From: Tausonia pullulans
Taxonomy: Eukaryota > Basidiomycota > Tremellomycetes > Cystofilobasidiales > Mrakiaceae
Assembly: GCA_951802195.1 (NCBI GenBank)
Contig: OX637639.1
Location: 322,501-386,500, forward strand
Direction of reading: 5' to 3'
DNA length: 64,000 bases
This document shows, one piece after another, positions 22,901 to 35,225 of this stretch. Within the stretch, counting starts at the first letter, position 1; the number at the start of each line of letters is the position of its first letter. Under the pieces are notes generated by a model. It ran no database searches, was not told where the DNA came from, and worked only from the letters and a program-made list of their open reading frames with translations. A program made the translations under genes and the position numbers.

Positions 22901-25900
22901 GCGGGTGTTCTTCATGTAGTCTGCCTTGCTCATCTTGTTCTTGTTGCTCTTGTTGAAAGCATCTGTGTGGAGCATGATGAGCGAGAAGGCGAGGACGTAG
23001 GGATGGTCTGGGGTCGAGGAACAGGCAAGACCAGGGTAAGACTCGCGCTCAACGAGGGCCAAGCAAAGATGGCCTCTCACCTCCGTGCAGGAAGAGCCCT
23101 GGGTTCCCCTCTGTGTACTGCCGGGCGAACGCCTCCATGACACGGTCAATCTGTTGGGTCTCACGCGGAAGGGCAACGTCCATGAGGAGGCGGCGGAGGG
23201 CAATGTCGAGCGGGATGCCAGAAAAGTCAAACTGAGACATATAGTGCCTGAGAGCCGCGAGGTGAAAGTCATCTCCGCTGTAGCGCGCAAGGACACGGGT
23301 TTTTAAGTTAGAAAATCACACAAAAGGAGAACCAGGAGGAGGAATCGCGAGCCCAGACGCACCTCACGGCCAGCACGTTGGCCACCTCGTACCGTGGGAC
23401 AACCTCAAGCAGTCGGGCGAGCCAGTCCCCGGGCGTCTCGTCATCCTCCCTCGTCGGTGCCTCGATCTGCGCACTCTTCCGCTCTCGATCGAACCCACCA
23501 GTGGCGCTCCCCGTGGAGCTCGCCATGCTCTCCCGCCGCCGGCTTGGGCTCCGACTGCCGTTCCCACCCGCAGGCGACAGCATCGCGACACTGCTGCTCG
23601 AGCTCATCCGCGAGGGCAAGGGGAAGAGAGACTCTTCGGCCTTGTCCGAGTTGCTGCGACGCAAGCCGAAGAGGTTCGAGGAATTGGTATTGGGCGAAGG
23701 CGAGACAAAAAGGCCCGAGGAGAGGCGGCGGATGGAGCCTGGTCGCCGGGAAGGCGACGAAGCGGTCGAGGGAGCAAGCGAACCACGCTCGAGAGGCGGC
23801 ATCGGAGAAGTCGCTGATCGGGGTCGCCGGTGTTGGCTGAGCGATGCGACCAGGGCCGGTGAGCCCGACTGGTACGAAGACGCCGGAAGGCCTTCATTCG
23901 ATATGGACACCGGCGGGAGGAGCTGGTGGGTGGTACGATCGGCGGGCAAGGTCAAGCCGTCCGTAAGGCCAAAGAGACTGTCATTCGTCGCCTTGGACCG
24001 AGTCGTAAGAAGCGTCGAGCTGCTCCGCACACGCCCTGTCGAGGGACGCGGCCCAAAGACCGAATCCATGAGTCGAGTTGCGGTTGTGCCCGTGCTGCTG
24101 CTTGAGTTGGACCGCATAGGGAAGAGCGCCGGTCGCCGAAGGCTTGAGGACGTCGAGCTGGAGGATGAGGACGTTGCCTGCGACGGCCGCGAGGACAGCG
24201 AAGACTGCCACGAGTTGGGCGTGATAGACTCAAGCGGTAAGGAGCTGGACCACGTCTGGACATGCTCATTGAGGGGCTCGAGAGACGTGACACCACCGAT
24301 GGACCCGTTCGGAGATGAAGCAAGCGAAGGCCGCGGGTAGATTGCCTTGGCCATCGAACCCGGAGTGTCGGCCGTGGACGAGGAGCGAGAAGGGATGCTC
24401 GGGGTCGAGGGCCCAGAGTCGACGTAATCGAAGGGGCCTTCGTCCAAGCCGGGTCCGGCGTCGACGAGTCCCAGGCCCAGGAGGCCGTCTTCGGGCCTGA
24501 CCTCGCGCCCAAGAACCGTCTCGGTGACAGGGCTGTCCGTGAGGAACTCGGTGTGGGCGCCGTGCTCAGAGCCAGGGGTGGTCATCTCCAGGTGATCGCT
24601 GAACGGGAACCCCCGGCGAGCGAGCTCAAACGTCGGGAGTGAAAAATCGTCCGTCAGAGGAGATGCAGACTGGGCTCCCGGTCCCGACGCCGACGCCTGG
24701 AAAATGACAGACCCGAGAGTCGAGTTCGACTCTGCTGAGACGGTTCGGTCCGTCTTGGAGCGGCGACCCCAGAGGCTGAGGCGCTTCCCGCCCGAGGGCG
24801 TGCTTCCGGACGAGCTCGAGGGAGTGAGAATCCTCGGCGATAAGCTCGGGCTCGGCATGGGTGGCGAGACCGCCAGAGATTCGCGCCTGAACCGGTCTCG
24901 CTCTGCCTTGCCGAGGATGCCGGCGGATGCCGTCCGCTTGATGCGCCGGTGCCAGTTGTCGTCCCTCCGGCGTGCGAGGCCAGGTACCTCCGCCGAGGCC
25001 GTCCTCTTGCCATCGGGGGCGCTGAAGGCGAGCCGCTGATGGGCCTCCGACTGAGGCGGAGGCTCGTTCGACTGAGAGTGTGGCACGTGTGGCCTGTCGA
25101 AGGACGACGGCACGTGGGTATCATCAAGCGCAGCTGCCGACTTGGCTCGATAGACAGGTCGGTGCATCCTCCCCGGATCCGGAGGCAGCTCCTTTGTCTT
25201 CGGGTCCACTTTGAACAGGTCGGCGGATGGCGCCTCTTCTGAGAGAGAGTCCTGAGGGAAGCCCTTGCCGAGCGAGATCTGAGAGAGCTTACGCTCGAGA
25301 GCGCGCGACGTGGTAGTTGGCGAGGACGAGAGAGTGAACGAGGATAGCGGCAGTAACGTCGCGTCGTCCGAGACGCCGTCGCCGGGGTGGGTCGCCGCCA
25401 TTTGGGAAGAGGAACTGGACGAGTTCGTCGTCGGAGGTTTAAACAGATCGTTGACGTCCGGGCTGTGATCGCTGACGTCCGGGCTGTCCTGTCTCGGGTC
25501 GAGCAAGGGGCTACTGGGTGTGACGACGATGCTCGCCCCACGGGACGGCCCTTCGCTGACGAGCGCCTTGAGGTCGCGGTCGGCGGGTGGGCCTCGGTTT
25601 CTCAAAGGCGGCGACCGCTCTGGGCTCCTGTTGGCTGACGAGGCGGCCGCCCCCGTCGCTGCTCTTGCTATGGGCTGGGGGCTCGACGAGAGCACGTCAA
25701 ACATGGACCGAGGCCGGGGCGGCGACGAAGATGACGACTTGAGGTCGCGCGTCGTACGACCACGCGGGGAGGGGTCCTCGACTGAATGTCGGGCGAGCGA
25801 CTCGCTAGCGGGCGTCTCAGGAAGCGCCTTGCCCTTGCCCTTCTCCTCGGACGACAGCCGGCGGGGCGACGACGACCGTCGAGACCGAGAGGCCGTGAGC

Positions 25901-26732
25901 TCAGTCACGAGCGCTGGGGCTGACGGCGGCGAGGCCAGGTGATGACGTCGGAAGAGGGGAAAGAAAGTGGTCATCGTCGTCGTCGTGACTAAGGACCGGC
26001 AAGGAGGGCGTTTGTCAGTTCATTCGAGTCCTCGTGAAACCGAGAGCATCCCAAGTCGTTCTCGGTCGAGAGAAGGGCGTCAAGAGCTCGGTATGGGTAG
26101 GGAAGGATCGTCCTCCTCCCGCCGCTCCTCGTTGCAAGCACCGGCCCAGACAGGGCCTAGGCAGCGAGCGAGCGGTTCTCGCGTCGGCGGAGACCCAAGA
26201 CGAGACCAGACAGATCGCCTGAGGAGCATCGGAAGCGAAGGCCACACGAGCCGCAACGTGCGGTGAGGAGGGGACGGACAGGGAGCGGCGTGCCGTGAGA
26301 GAGACCAGCGACGGCCTCCGTCGCTCGTGTCCGAGACCGGCGGGCGGGCGGCTGGCCGGGAACGAAGGACTCACCCGTCTCCCTGACGAAGCCGCCGACG
26401 AGATAGTCGCCGCTCCGGGGGGTCGCCGTCTTGCTCGAAATGCGCTGCTGCTGGCCCTCGTACGGCGGAGGCTCCTCGGGCCCAGAGGCTGCTGGCGGGC
26501 GAAACCCGCTGCCGCCGGACGCGGCCGCCTTGCGCTGTGGCTCCCTGGTTGCTGGAGGCGGCGATGAGGGGGGCCCGCCGTCGGCCGGGAGCGGCGGGAG
26601 CGGTGTCGGGGCGACGGCGACGGCGGTGTCTGCAGGCTGGGAGGGGGATGACGGCGGTAGGGGCGGCTGCTGCTGCTGCTGCTGCTGTGATGGTGAGTGC
26701 GAGGGGGCGAAGAGGGTGGAGAAAAGGCCCAT
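19953..26732 (-). CDS. Large Sec7-PH Arf guanine-nucleotide exchange factor (EFA6/PSD-like; fungal Yel1/Syt1-like)
   Basis: A first exon at 26375-26732 (MGLFSTLFAPSHSPSQQQQQ, Gln/Pro-rich) ends in a GTGAGT donor. Its phase joins the acceptor before 25988 to give VRETVTTTTMTTFFPLFRRH. A very long Ser-rich disordered region follows. The Sec7 domain lies at about 22850-23450: RLLEVVPRYEVANVLAVR, FDFSGIPLDIALRRLLMDV, ALPRETQQIDRVMEAFARQY (with the catalytic glutamic finger), then HPYVLAFSLIMLHTDAFNKS and NKNKMSKADYMKNT. The PH domain follows at about 21800-22250 (NRKWKDWSVMLTGSQLLFFK, FRFVMPHGRQYLLQASDEFE, LNEWMSRINYAS), then a helical stretch and a basic C-terminus (VARQISKQLPT). The Sec7-PH order and the KW.DWSVML wording match EFA6/PSD-type Arf GEFs, which act at the plasma membrane. 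The alternative start is ATG at 25974. One intron contains a 25-base T run (22320-22344, read as A on +). Confidence 0.85.
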
Positions 26733-27077
26733 GAGGGAGTGCCGGGGCGTCCGGACGCCGGGGCTTGCTCGACAGCAGGGAGAAGAGCGAACGAGTCGGG
26801 ATTCGCAGACGGGAGGGAAGGAGCGAACGGAGAGAGGGGTCTGGGGTTGGTGGTCGTCGGGGATCCCTCCCAGGTCGCTCCCACTCTCACACTCTCGCTC
26901 GCTCCAAGACGGGGGGAGCGACGCGTTCGTCGCAGGGGCCCACGCCGCGGCCCCAACACGGCCGAGGCCCTGGTGGTCCCCTTCTTTTCCACGAGGGTCT
27001 CTCGCCACCAGGAGCGACGAAGCACACGGCAAGCCGTAGACGAACTGGGCGGACGCCCCCAAGACTTCATTTCATGT
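26733..27077. other. Intergenic region, MTQ2 3' side / Sec7-gene promoter
   Basis: About 345 GC-rich bases between two minus-strand genes. Open frames are GC-driven shadows. No TATA or other element is recognised. Confidence 0.35.
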
Positions 27078-28401
27078 TCATCGCACCTGCTGGGCACCAC
27101 CGCCCGTCCGCCAGATCTTGAGCACAAACAGGTGTTCCCCGCCTGCTCGTCGCTGGAGAGCCACCTGAGGCAACGCAACGGCCGAGCCGGGATCAGCTGC
27201 CGCCGGGCAGGCCGCCTCGCCCGCTCTCCTCGGCTCACCTTGCCATCCAGCTGGCCGCCGGTCGTCCGCCGAAGCGCCTCGAGGATCTCGAGCGGCTTGT
27301 TCTGCCGGATGGCGACGAGGTACAGGACGCCCTTGGGGGAGAGGAGCTCCTGAGGGCGCCGCAGTCGAAGGATCAGTCTTCCGGGCCGGGCGGCCGGCTC
27401 GCGCCTCGCCGTCTCTGGGTGACGACGCTCACCAGCAGCTGCGAGAGCAGAAATTCGGTGACGTGCATCCCGTCCGCCCCGCCCGCCCAGGTTGATCCGA
27501 GTCCTGGCCGCCGCTGCGTGTCGTCCATCCTGTGCCACGCGCGCCACCGGTCAGCGGGGGGGGGGGGGGGGTGGCTATGCCGTCGCGGGAGAGAGAGAGA
27601 CCGACTCAGCCAGTGTTGTCGGGACGTAGGGCGGATTGAAAAGCAAGAGGTCGATCCGTTGCCGGAGGCGAGGGAGCAGCGAGCCCACGAGGGATGTGCG
27701 GATCGGCTGGAGAGGGATCTGCAGGCGCGCGCGAGGGGGTCGGTCGTATCAGAGCATCAGTACCTCCGGTCCATCCGGTCATCAACGGGCAGGCCTACCT
27801 TGTTCTCGGCCCCCGTCAGGGCGGTGACCTGCGAGGCCCGGGGGTTGATGTCGGTCGAGATGTAGACTGGAGACAGAGCGCAAGAGACAGGACGGCGGCG
27901 AGGCACAACCCAGTCAACCAACGTCCCCTCCTTCTCCCCTCGCTTTTCCGCTGCACGGGCAAGTCTACGCCTCCCACGCTTGGTCAGGGACGGTCTCGTC
28001 CCGACTCACGGGCAGAGCTCCCCCCAAGTATGAACCCAGCGAACGTGCCAGCGATGCCGCTCCCCGACCTGTCCACAACCTGTCTGTCAGCCGCGTCGCG
28101 TCGCAAGCGTCCTTGGCCTGCCTGCCTCCCCCCCCCCCCGCCCCAATGCACGCACCCGATATCGACAACGACCCTCCCGGGTGGGCCAGCTCTGAGCTCT
28201 TCGGCATCCTGCTCAAGCGCGTCGAGAAGGATAAAGCTGTCCTCTGCCGTTCATTCTCGTGTGTCCGTCAGTGGTTGCGAGAGAAGTCCTCGCCCCCTTC
28301 TGACGTCGAGGGCGCGCACCTGCCGGGTCGTAGACGAGCTCCTTGTCGTCGGCCGTCAGATGGTCTAGCGAGGGGGTCGGGAAAGAGAGAGCCGAGGACA
28401 T
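27078..28401 (-). CDS. MTQ2: eRF1 glutamine methyltransferase catalytic subunit (MTQ2/N6AMT1/HemK2 family)
   Basis: The start is MSSALSFPTPSLDHL. The join DPA-EDSFILLDALEQDAEEL matches the YEPAEDtFLLLDALE opening of N6AMT1. The next join gives VVVDIGSGSGIAGTF, SAM-binding motif I. STDINPRAS (the acidic residue that holds SAM ribose) follows. LVGSLLPRLRQRIDLLLFNPPYVPTTL contains the catalytic NPPY near 27620. A later exon has STWAGGADGMHVTEFLLSQ, then ELLSPKGVLYLVAIRQNKPL, and the end is RRAGGEHLFVLKIWR...QVR-stop. Every block aligns in order with the human enzyme, which methylates the Gln of the GGQ motif of release factor eRF1 together with TRMT112. The intron after NPPY contains a 16-base G/C homopolymer (27556-27571). 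Confidence 0.9.
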
Positions 28402-28777
28402 AGTGACGGATACTGGCAGACAGGTAAGGAGCTGCTCTTACTCTCGCTTCCCCCCCGCGACCGCACGGTTCAACTCGTCGAGCGACTGACATCTTGTGCC
28501 TTCCGCTCGCCAACCCACTCAGTCACCTCACCACCCACCACCCCCCATCTCCTTCCCCAAGATCCAACAGCAATCTCGTCTTTCTCTTTCTCGTCGTCCA
28601 ACTCCTTCCACGCACTCCTCTCCACGGCCGACCTCGCCACCTGGCTCCAGCTTATTACTTACTCCTCAGCGCACCCTCCCTCGCTCCGGCCCGATCCGCG
28701 CTGTCCAGCCGCTGCCTGCCACTCCTTGGACCACCACTCCCTCTCTCTCTTCTCTCATTCCGCCCGAACCCGGCTCC
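28402..28777. promoter_or_regulatory. Divergent promoter between MTQ2 and the LYR-motif gene
   Basis: The 376 bases are strongly CT-rich on the + strand from about 28500 onward (CTTTCTCTTTCTCGTCGTCC type). No TATA box is seen. An alternative upstream non-ATG extension of the LYR frame exists but is low-complexity Ser/Pro text, so I treat it as 5' UTR. Confidence 0.4.
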
Positions 28778-29427
28778 ATGCCCCCCAAACCAAGTCCACG
28801 AGTCTCGCGTTTCGGTTTCGACAAGGGCGGTCTCACGCTCGCTCATGTCAGTCTCGTTGACGCGCGTTCTGAAGTGTGCTCCTTCGGTCTGACCCTCCCT
28901 CTATCGCTCGTCCCTCTCCCTCTCTTAGTTTACGCATCGAGCCCAGATCTATTCCATGTACCGCCAGCTCCTCCGATCAACAAGAGGTATGTTCCGCGTT
29001 GTTCCACTCTCCCCTCCGGCCAGGGACTGACCCAGGCCAACAAACGCTCACCCGGGGCCGGGCCCAACCAACCAGCCCTCCACTCGCTCGACGCGCGCCT
29101 CGACTCGATCGCGTTCTACCGGCCGGACTTCCATATTTCCTTCGACCCTCCACCAAGCGCCGTGCGTCTCGCCGGCCCTCTCGTTCACCTCCCCCTCCCT
29201 TGACTCGTCCCTGGGCTGAGGATCCCTGTCCCCCCTCCCCCCCCCCCCCCCCTTCCTCCGCGCCCGAATGCCAGGCCGAGCTCTCCGCCCACGTCGGCCA
29301 CGTCCGGCGCGCCGTCGCCCGTGTCCCCTGGGCGGCGCTTTCTCGCGGGGTCGTCTTTCAGGACTACGAGAAGCTCCGCGGTCGGGGACGGCTGAACGGA
29401 GATGAGGGGACGAAGCACTCAGGGTAG
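28778..29427 (+). CDS. LYR-motif mitochondrial protein (LYRM2-like), 3' exon structure unresolved
   Basis: The exon from ATG 28778 (MPPKPSPRVSRFGFDKGGLT) ends near 28846. It joins across a CT-rich intron to FTHRAQIYSMYRQLLRSTR (28930-28987). The join GLTLAHFTHRAQIYSMYRQL lines up with the opening of LYRM2 (TLKQF..R.Q...LYR..L). LYR proteins bind the mitochondrial acyl-carrier protein and assist assembly of respiratory complexes or Fe-S proteins. The downstream part is unclear. A GTATGT donor follows, and the final frame AELSAHVGHVRRAVARVPWA to KHSG-stop (ending 29427) is protein-like. The exon between them is not identifiable, and I do not see the expected second helix (W.R.EF..nR). An intron here holds a 16-C run (29237-29252). 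Confidence 0.5.
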
Positions 29428-29476
29428 GATCCAATAGACACGGGGGAAATAGCGTTCCTAAAAGGTGTGTGTGTGT

Positions 29477-29495
29477 GGGGGGGGGGGGGGGGGGG
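29477..29495. repeat. 19-base poly-G tract between convergent genes
   Basis: A GTGTGTGT stretch runs directly into 19 G in the 104-base gap between the LYR gene stop and the stop of the Bre4-like gene. Its length in a single assembly is not reliable. Confidence 0.8.
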
Positions 29496-29531
29496 AGGAG
29501 GAGCAAACAACAACAAGGGTTCGTCGGCGGG

Positions 29532-32500
29532 CTAGACGGCAACGCTGCCAGCGCGGATGCCGTCGATATGGTACGTCTCGCCGAGCAGGGCTGCGAGGTA
29601 AGGGGGGGGGAGGGGATGCAGTCAGCTTCCGTAGAGGACGAAAGAGGAGGAAGATGCAAGGAGAGGCTGGGACCCACTCTTGGAGATCAGCATGAGCCGA
29701 TCGAGCCTGCTTACGATGGCGTACGCCGTTGAGCTGCAGCACGCGAACCGGAGATAGGCCTCGCTCTCCAGGACGTCGGCCGTGACATGGGTCGGGAGCC
29801 CCTGGGGCTTCTCTTCGTCGTCCCCGAGGTCCTCGAGGTCCGGGTCGATGCGGAGACCGTGTCTTCTTTCGAGGAAGCGCTCGATAAGCCTGGCGTGCAA
29901 TGGAGAGAGTCTGTCAGCGAGAAAATGCGAGCGATAGCGTTTGCGTTGAAGGGAACAAACGGGCAAGGGGTGATCTGTGGGAGAGGACTAGAACTTCGAA
30001 GGCCCGTCGAGCAAAGGGAGATGACTGCGAGGACGTCGCCGAGCTGCAACAGGAGGACGATCAGTTCTCGAAAGAAGGGACCCGTGGCCTGTAGAAGCAC
30101 GCACAAAACGCGAGTCCATGAGCCGCGTTCGCTTGAGTAGAGCCCTTCGCCATGGTCGGTCCATCGTGCTGAGGATGAACTGGAACTGGGCGAGAAGCGA
30201 GACGAGCTCCGTGAGGACCTTGCGCAGGGCCTGACCAACCGCGATGAACTGTCAGCTTCCGAAAGCGTGTAGTAGGAATGAAAAAAATGTGCTTCGTGAC
30301 CAACCTCGTAGCGCTCAAGGGGCCACGGACCGGCGAACGAGAGCTCATAGCGCATGCTCTGATGTCGAGCTGGAGGAGAATTTCGTCCGCGTCAGTGGAC
30401 CAAGGAAGGCTAGCCGCCACAACGCTCCGACGCACCCGAATTGCTCGTCAGTTTCCGCTTCATGGAGATGATGTTGGATTCGATCCGCCTGCGCTCATCC
30501 TCGTCAGGCGTCTCGAGATCGGCTTGGCTCAGAACGGCGCAGAAGCCGTCGCCGAGAGTGGCAATGAGCCTGGCGTATGAATAACGCTGCAGAGAGAGAT
30601 CTAGGATTAAGGAGCAGGTATGAGGGATCTCTAGTAACATCCGAGCACTCACAATGCTCTTCTTGCCGGATGAGATGGGCGGAACAAAAGACCACAGCCA
30701 GGCGGCGGTGATTCCGATGAGAACGAGGAGGAACCGGCGCCAAGCGACATCGAAGCCCCATCCAGCGTTCGTAAGGCGGATTCCGTGCGCATCTGGAAAG
30801 AATGGCCATTCGTCAGAGTCAAAAGAAGCAGGGAACAAGGATAAGAACATACTCTGCCAGCCGTAACCGACGACGAGGCCTACGCTGACCGTGAAGATGA
30901 TCCTCGTGAGAGGCGGGCCTAATGGATCGAAATGGTCAATCTGCGCGCTTGAAAGTGTTTTCTCGCCTCGCTCACCTGGATAGTAGAGTCGAACAAAGAG
31001 CACCATCGGGAAGGCTACAGCACAGGTTGCGCCCTAAAAATACATAGTTTCAGCAGGAATTACTCCAGTCCACCGACAGAACAACGCTCACCATGCCCCA
31101 CGGCGTTGCGCGACCCGATCCTCCGGCCCCGATGGTCCAGATGAGCAGTCCAACGATACATCCGGCGAGCGTGCCTGTCACACGACCAATCCACGCCATC
31201 GCCGTTTCACCTGTGAAGAAGGCAAGCGTGAGCTGGGCCATGACCAGGGCCCAGAGCCCGCGATTGTCGTAGAAGATGGCCGCAGTCGAAGGCGTCCAGG
31301 CAGGCGTCGCGACGAGAACACTGAGGACGCCGGCTTTGAGGGCGAAGAAGAATTGGTTCGAAGTCAAGAAGGAGAAACTGTGATTAATTCGAGAGAGGAG
31401 CGCCAGGCCAGGCGTCGAGGGATTCAGAGCGTCGGGGTCGCGAGATGTCGTTCCGCCGACTGCGCTGTCGTCTCTCGCCCGGAAACCTGGAATCCTTTCT
31501 AAAAGTTGCAAGGAAAGAGATGAAGTCAGTCGTCTCTCATGTCAAACGCAAGAGCTTGGGCTTACCTGGATCTGAATCGAGGCCCGCCTCGTCCTGTCCG
31601 TCCGGGTCTTCATTCTGCTCCGTCGAGGCGTGGAAGTATCGTGGAACCGAGAACGAAATTCTCGGCCACCAAATCCGCTTCTGAGGCCGCTTGATCTCGA
31701 GCTCGGCTTGAGCCTTAACGAGGGTGTGGATGTCGCGAGCCAGTGCGAGAATGTGGAACTGTGGACGGACACTCGAGTCTTCAGCTCTGCAGGCGTCATT
31801 GGCTGTCTGGGCGAAGCTCACCTGGAAGAGGTAACACCAGAAAAGGTCTGACGAGAGGAGGGCTTCAGCATGCTACGAGAGGAGGAAGGTGGAAAGCAGA
31901 GACCACACTGACCTCGATAAGGCACCTTCTTGAGTTCCTCTCCATCTGGAACGGGATGCGACGGGTCGAAGAGATGCTTCGAGTAGAATCCTGCATTAGA
32001 CATGGCATCCGCAGGCGAAATCGATGCCCGCTGTCACTCACCTTATACGGCTCCAGCACAGTCATCCGGCCCGACGAGCGGTACGCGTCAATCTCCTTCC
32101 CAAGCAGCTCAACAACCCTCGCGTTTGCGCGCTTGAAGTCCTCTCCCCTCATAGCCTTGTTCGCCTTGTAGAAGCTCCGGTCCTTGTTCAGTCGCATCGA
32201 CCACTTCGAGGCGTGCTTGAGGGCGTCCCGGACGGCGTCGATGAGCGGGATAGACGACTTAGCGAGCAGGAGAAGTTCGAGCTGGATGTGTTCGAGTTCC
32301 TCATTCGAGAAGGAATGCTCAACGTCCATATACCTGACAATCGAGAGAGTCTCTCAGATATAGATCACTTCGATACACCACAGGAAGAGCATACGCACCG
32401 CTGAGATTCAAAGAGACCAACCGGCTCTTGAATCTTGCGCAGACGCTCCAAGAGGGAGACATGGCTCCCACTGTGACCGTGGAGGCTATTCTTGGGCGTG

Positions 32501-34836
32501 CCACTCTTCGATTTACGGAGCATCTTTTGAACCCTTAGCCGCGAGGGCGATTGAGACCGCTCGTGGCCGATGTGCGCTGTTGGGTGATGGTGAACGTGGC
32601 GCGGCCTGTCCCGGTTTTCACTGCGACCATTACTCCTCTCCCAATCCCGGTCGTTCTCACGCTCGCGGTCGTGGTTGCTGCGGTCGGGCATGGCCATGCT
32701 GCTCGGGGTGCGCGCGCCGTCCTCGTCATCCGGGGTGCCGAGAGCGATCCTCACGCGACGAGAGAGCTCGTGCTCGGTGTGTGTCGGCTGAGTGACGAGC
32801 ATCGTCGGCAAATCTGCCGATGACCGAAGAGGGGGTGTGCCCGGCGGGGTCCCTTGTGGCGAGCTCGGACGCGTCGAGCTCGGTCGAGTTGAGAAGTTGT
32901 CCGAGTCGGCGTAAACATCACCGTGGAGGGAACGAATCTTGAACGCATCCGAGTCCAGATGGTCGTGGCGAAGAGCGGAACGGACCACCTCGAAGAAAAA
33001 GGAGACTGAACAGTAGAGTAGCAGAACGACAGCACCTGAGTCAGCTCGCTCTTCCTCCTTCTGCTCTTCATCGGACTTACTACCACCCGCACGCAGGACT
33101 ATGTCTTTTGCAGAGGTGCCGAGCTCGTGCAGGTCGTCCTTGCCGAGCCGACCCCAGCTGAGGTCAACGGTGAGGCTATCCCTGTTGGCGAGCAGAACCG
33201 CGAGGCCGCCCGTCTGGGCCTGAAGCCGCTTAGAGGCGACGACCTCGCCGAGGTCGAACCACTCGTTGAGGCTGAGTTCGCCCTCGGAGGCGTCTCGGAA
33301 CTTGATGGAGAGAGCATCAACGAGCTCGTGAATTGGGTCGATGACGCTTGTAAAGGCCGAGAGGTAGACAGCCGAGACCGACTGAGGGAAAACAGTGAAC
33401 GCAATGAGAAGATTGGCACCCACTTGGATGCACATGGGGATCTGAGCAAGGTTTGTTGTCTCAGTTTGGATTCTGCCTTGAGCAAGGGGCGTGAGGCATG
33501 CTCCGCTTACGTAGAAGAGCTCGCCGGATCGATAGTTGTCGTAGGGGACGAGCGGGAGTAGAGTGAAGGAGACGTCAAGCAGGATCTAATGAAAAAACGA
33601 CCCGGCAGGTCAGACAGGGGACAGAACGGAAGGCAGGTTAGCATGATATTGACTAACGCAGGCGAAGACTGTTGGGAACGTGATCGCGGAAGGAGCCGTC
33701 TTGCACTTGAGCCAGCAGAAGAAGCCCGATCCAACGGCCAAGAATACAGCGCAAACGATGGTGACCTGATTGAAAGTGCATCTTCAGCGGACATCCTGAC
33801 TTGACGTCAATGCCTCAAAGCTAGGCTCTCACTCGCGGCTCAAGGTAAGCTCCGGAGAAAACGAGTGCCTGCGAAACCTCGGCCTGCGGGATCTTCTCGA
33901 CCCGGATCGCAGCGACAATGGCAGCGGCAATCACGACCCAAAGCCAAGCACCGCCGACAAATATAAGCGAGTACATGTGGACTTCAAGTGTCTGGACAAA
34001 AGGTTTGTCCGGAGGCGTGATGAGGGCAACTGCGGGAGAGCGGCGGGAACACGTCAGAAACGCTGCGCTCTGCAAGCCCTTCTTTAGCGTCTCGCAATCA
34101 GATTACTTACCAACAAGCGTAAAGAAGCTTGCTTGACCAATGACTTTGAGCGTCGGTCCAATGAGGAGCCAAAGCATCGCTATCCAGGCCTGACAAACAG
34201 GAGGGAGGAAGAGCGGGATAACGTCAGCTGCAAGCCCGGAGAACGCCGCTCTTTCAGACCGCAGGCGACAGGGTTCTTGATCTCGCCGTAGATCAGATGC
34301 CATGAGAGGCCCAAAAGCAACTCAAGCGATAACAGTCCCGTCTGTATAGGAAGGAGGCAAGAGCCAGGAGCGGGCAGAAGGGACAAGGGCATGATCGGCC
34401 GCGATGAGCGAAAGACGACGAGACGACTCACCGCGAGCGCACACCGGATGACGGGTTTCCAAGCCTGAAACGTCATCTTCGATGATATCCATCGGAGCTC
34501 GATTAAGCCATTGTCGAGGATCAAGTTTGCAAGCTTGCGCCAGATGGTCTTTTTCTTCGGGAGGGCGGTCTTGGCCTCCTCCTTCTCAGCCTCGCGTCGC
34601 TCGCGAGCGGCGCGCTTCTCTTCAGCTTCTTCGGCTACAAAGGCGTCACCAGGGACGGGTGGAGGCTTTGTACAGTGCTGGCGGTTATAATGGCTGGAGT
34701 TCTGAGAAGAAGTCGTAGTTGTGCGCTGCTCGAGGGGAGGCGCCCGCTGATGGGCGGTTGTTGCCGAGTCGTCAGCGGGCACGTCTGCAACAGTGACGGA
34801 GGGAGGCGGGGGCGGTGATCCGGAGGGATGCGACAT
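29532..34836 (-). CDS. Bre4-like aromatic-acid-exporter-type membrane transporter (ArAE/FUSC superfamily, DUF2421/DUF2422)
   Basis: The start at 34836 gives MSHPSGSPPPPPSVTVADV. A charged stretch (EEAEEKRAARERREAEKEEA) precedes WRKLANLILDNGLIELRW and FQAWKPVIRCALA. That entry to the membrane domain is typical of fungal Bre4-like proteins. Two hydrophobic blocks are separated by a large hydrophilic middle. Block 1 (about 32900-34400) includes AWIAMLWLLIGPTLKVIGQA, SFFTLVG and TPPDKPFVQTLE. Block 2 (about 30700-31450) includes FFALKAGVLSVLVATPAW, WALVMAQLTLAFFTGETAMA and WIGRVTGTLAGCIVGLLIW. The C-terminal cytosolic part ends GETYHIDGIRAGSVAV-stop at 29532. The 6TM-soluble-6TM plan fits PF10337/PF10334. 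Budding-yeast Bre4 affects brefeldin A sensitivity; the substrate is unknown. There are many short introns, and I did not resolve each one. Confidence 0.78.
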
Positions 34837-35225
34837 GGTGGCCGCTAGGTGACCAGCAAGCGGGAGGAGAACGCTGTTCAAGGGTCCGCCAGGGGCGGGA
34901 GGGAGGGCGAGGCGAAAGCGGCCGGCGGTGGGCTGCTATTTGGAGCGGGAGGGGCGGTTGGTGGTTGGTCAAGAGGAGACGAGTCGGCCGCTTTCCCTGC
35001 CTGAGTCGGCCAAATATGTACGCTTGCATTCTTAAAGCCATCGTCTTTCCCTGGCAAGTCAACCTTGCTCTGGCAGCAGTCCTGGATGTCCCAGTGAACC
35101 CAGCAAAGGAATATTAATATACGAATTTTTCGATACCACAGTGCAAAAATATGGAGGTATCCGTAACGATATATTATCCATCGCGGTGATTAAGCCGACT
35201 CAGCGTCATAGGCGAGCAATCCCTG
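34837..35225. other. Intergenic region with a sharp AT-rich island
   Basis: About 390 bases between two minus-strand loci. From 35107 to about 35180 the base composition flips to AT-rich (ATATTAATATACGAATTTTT, ATATATTATCC). This is unlike nearly everything else in the window and would fit a 3' end or terminator of the downstream locus plus promoter material. No gene is seen. Confidence 0.45.

Noticed and set aside
20878-25942. Large + strand ORFs (284 and 320 codons) opposite the Sec7 gene
   Set aside because: They lie antisense to Ser-rich exons in a GC-rich genome, lack family motifs and do not extend by splicing. The minus strand encodes clear Sec7 and PH domains.
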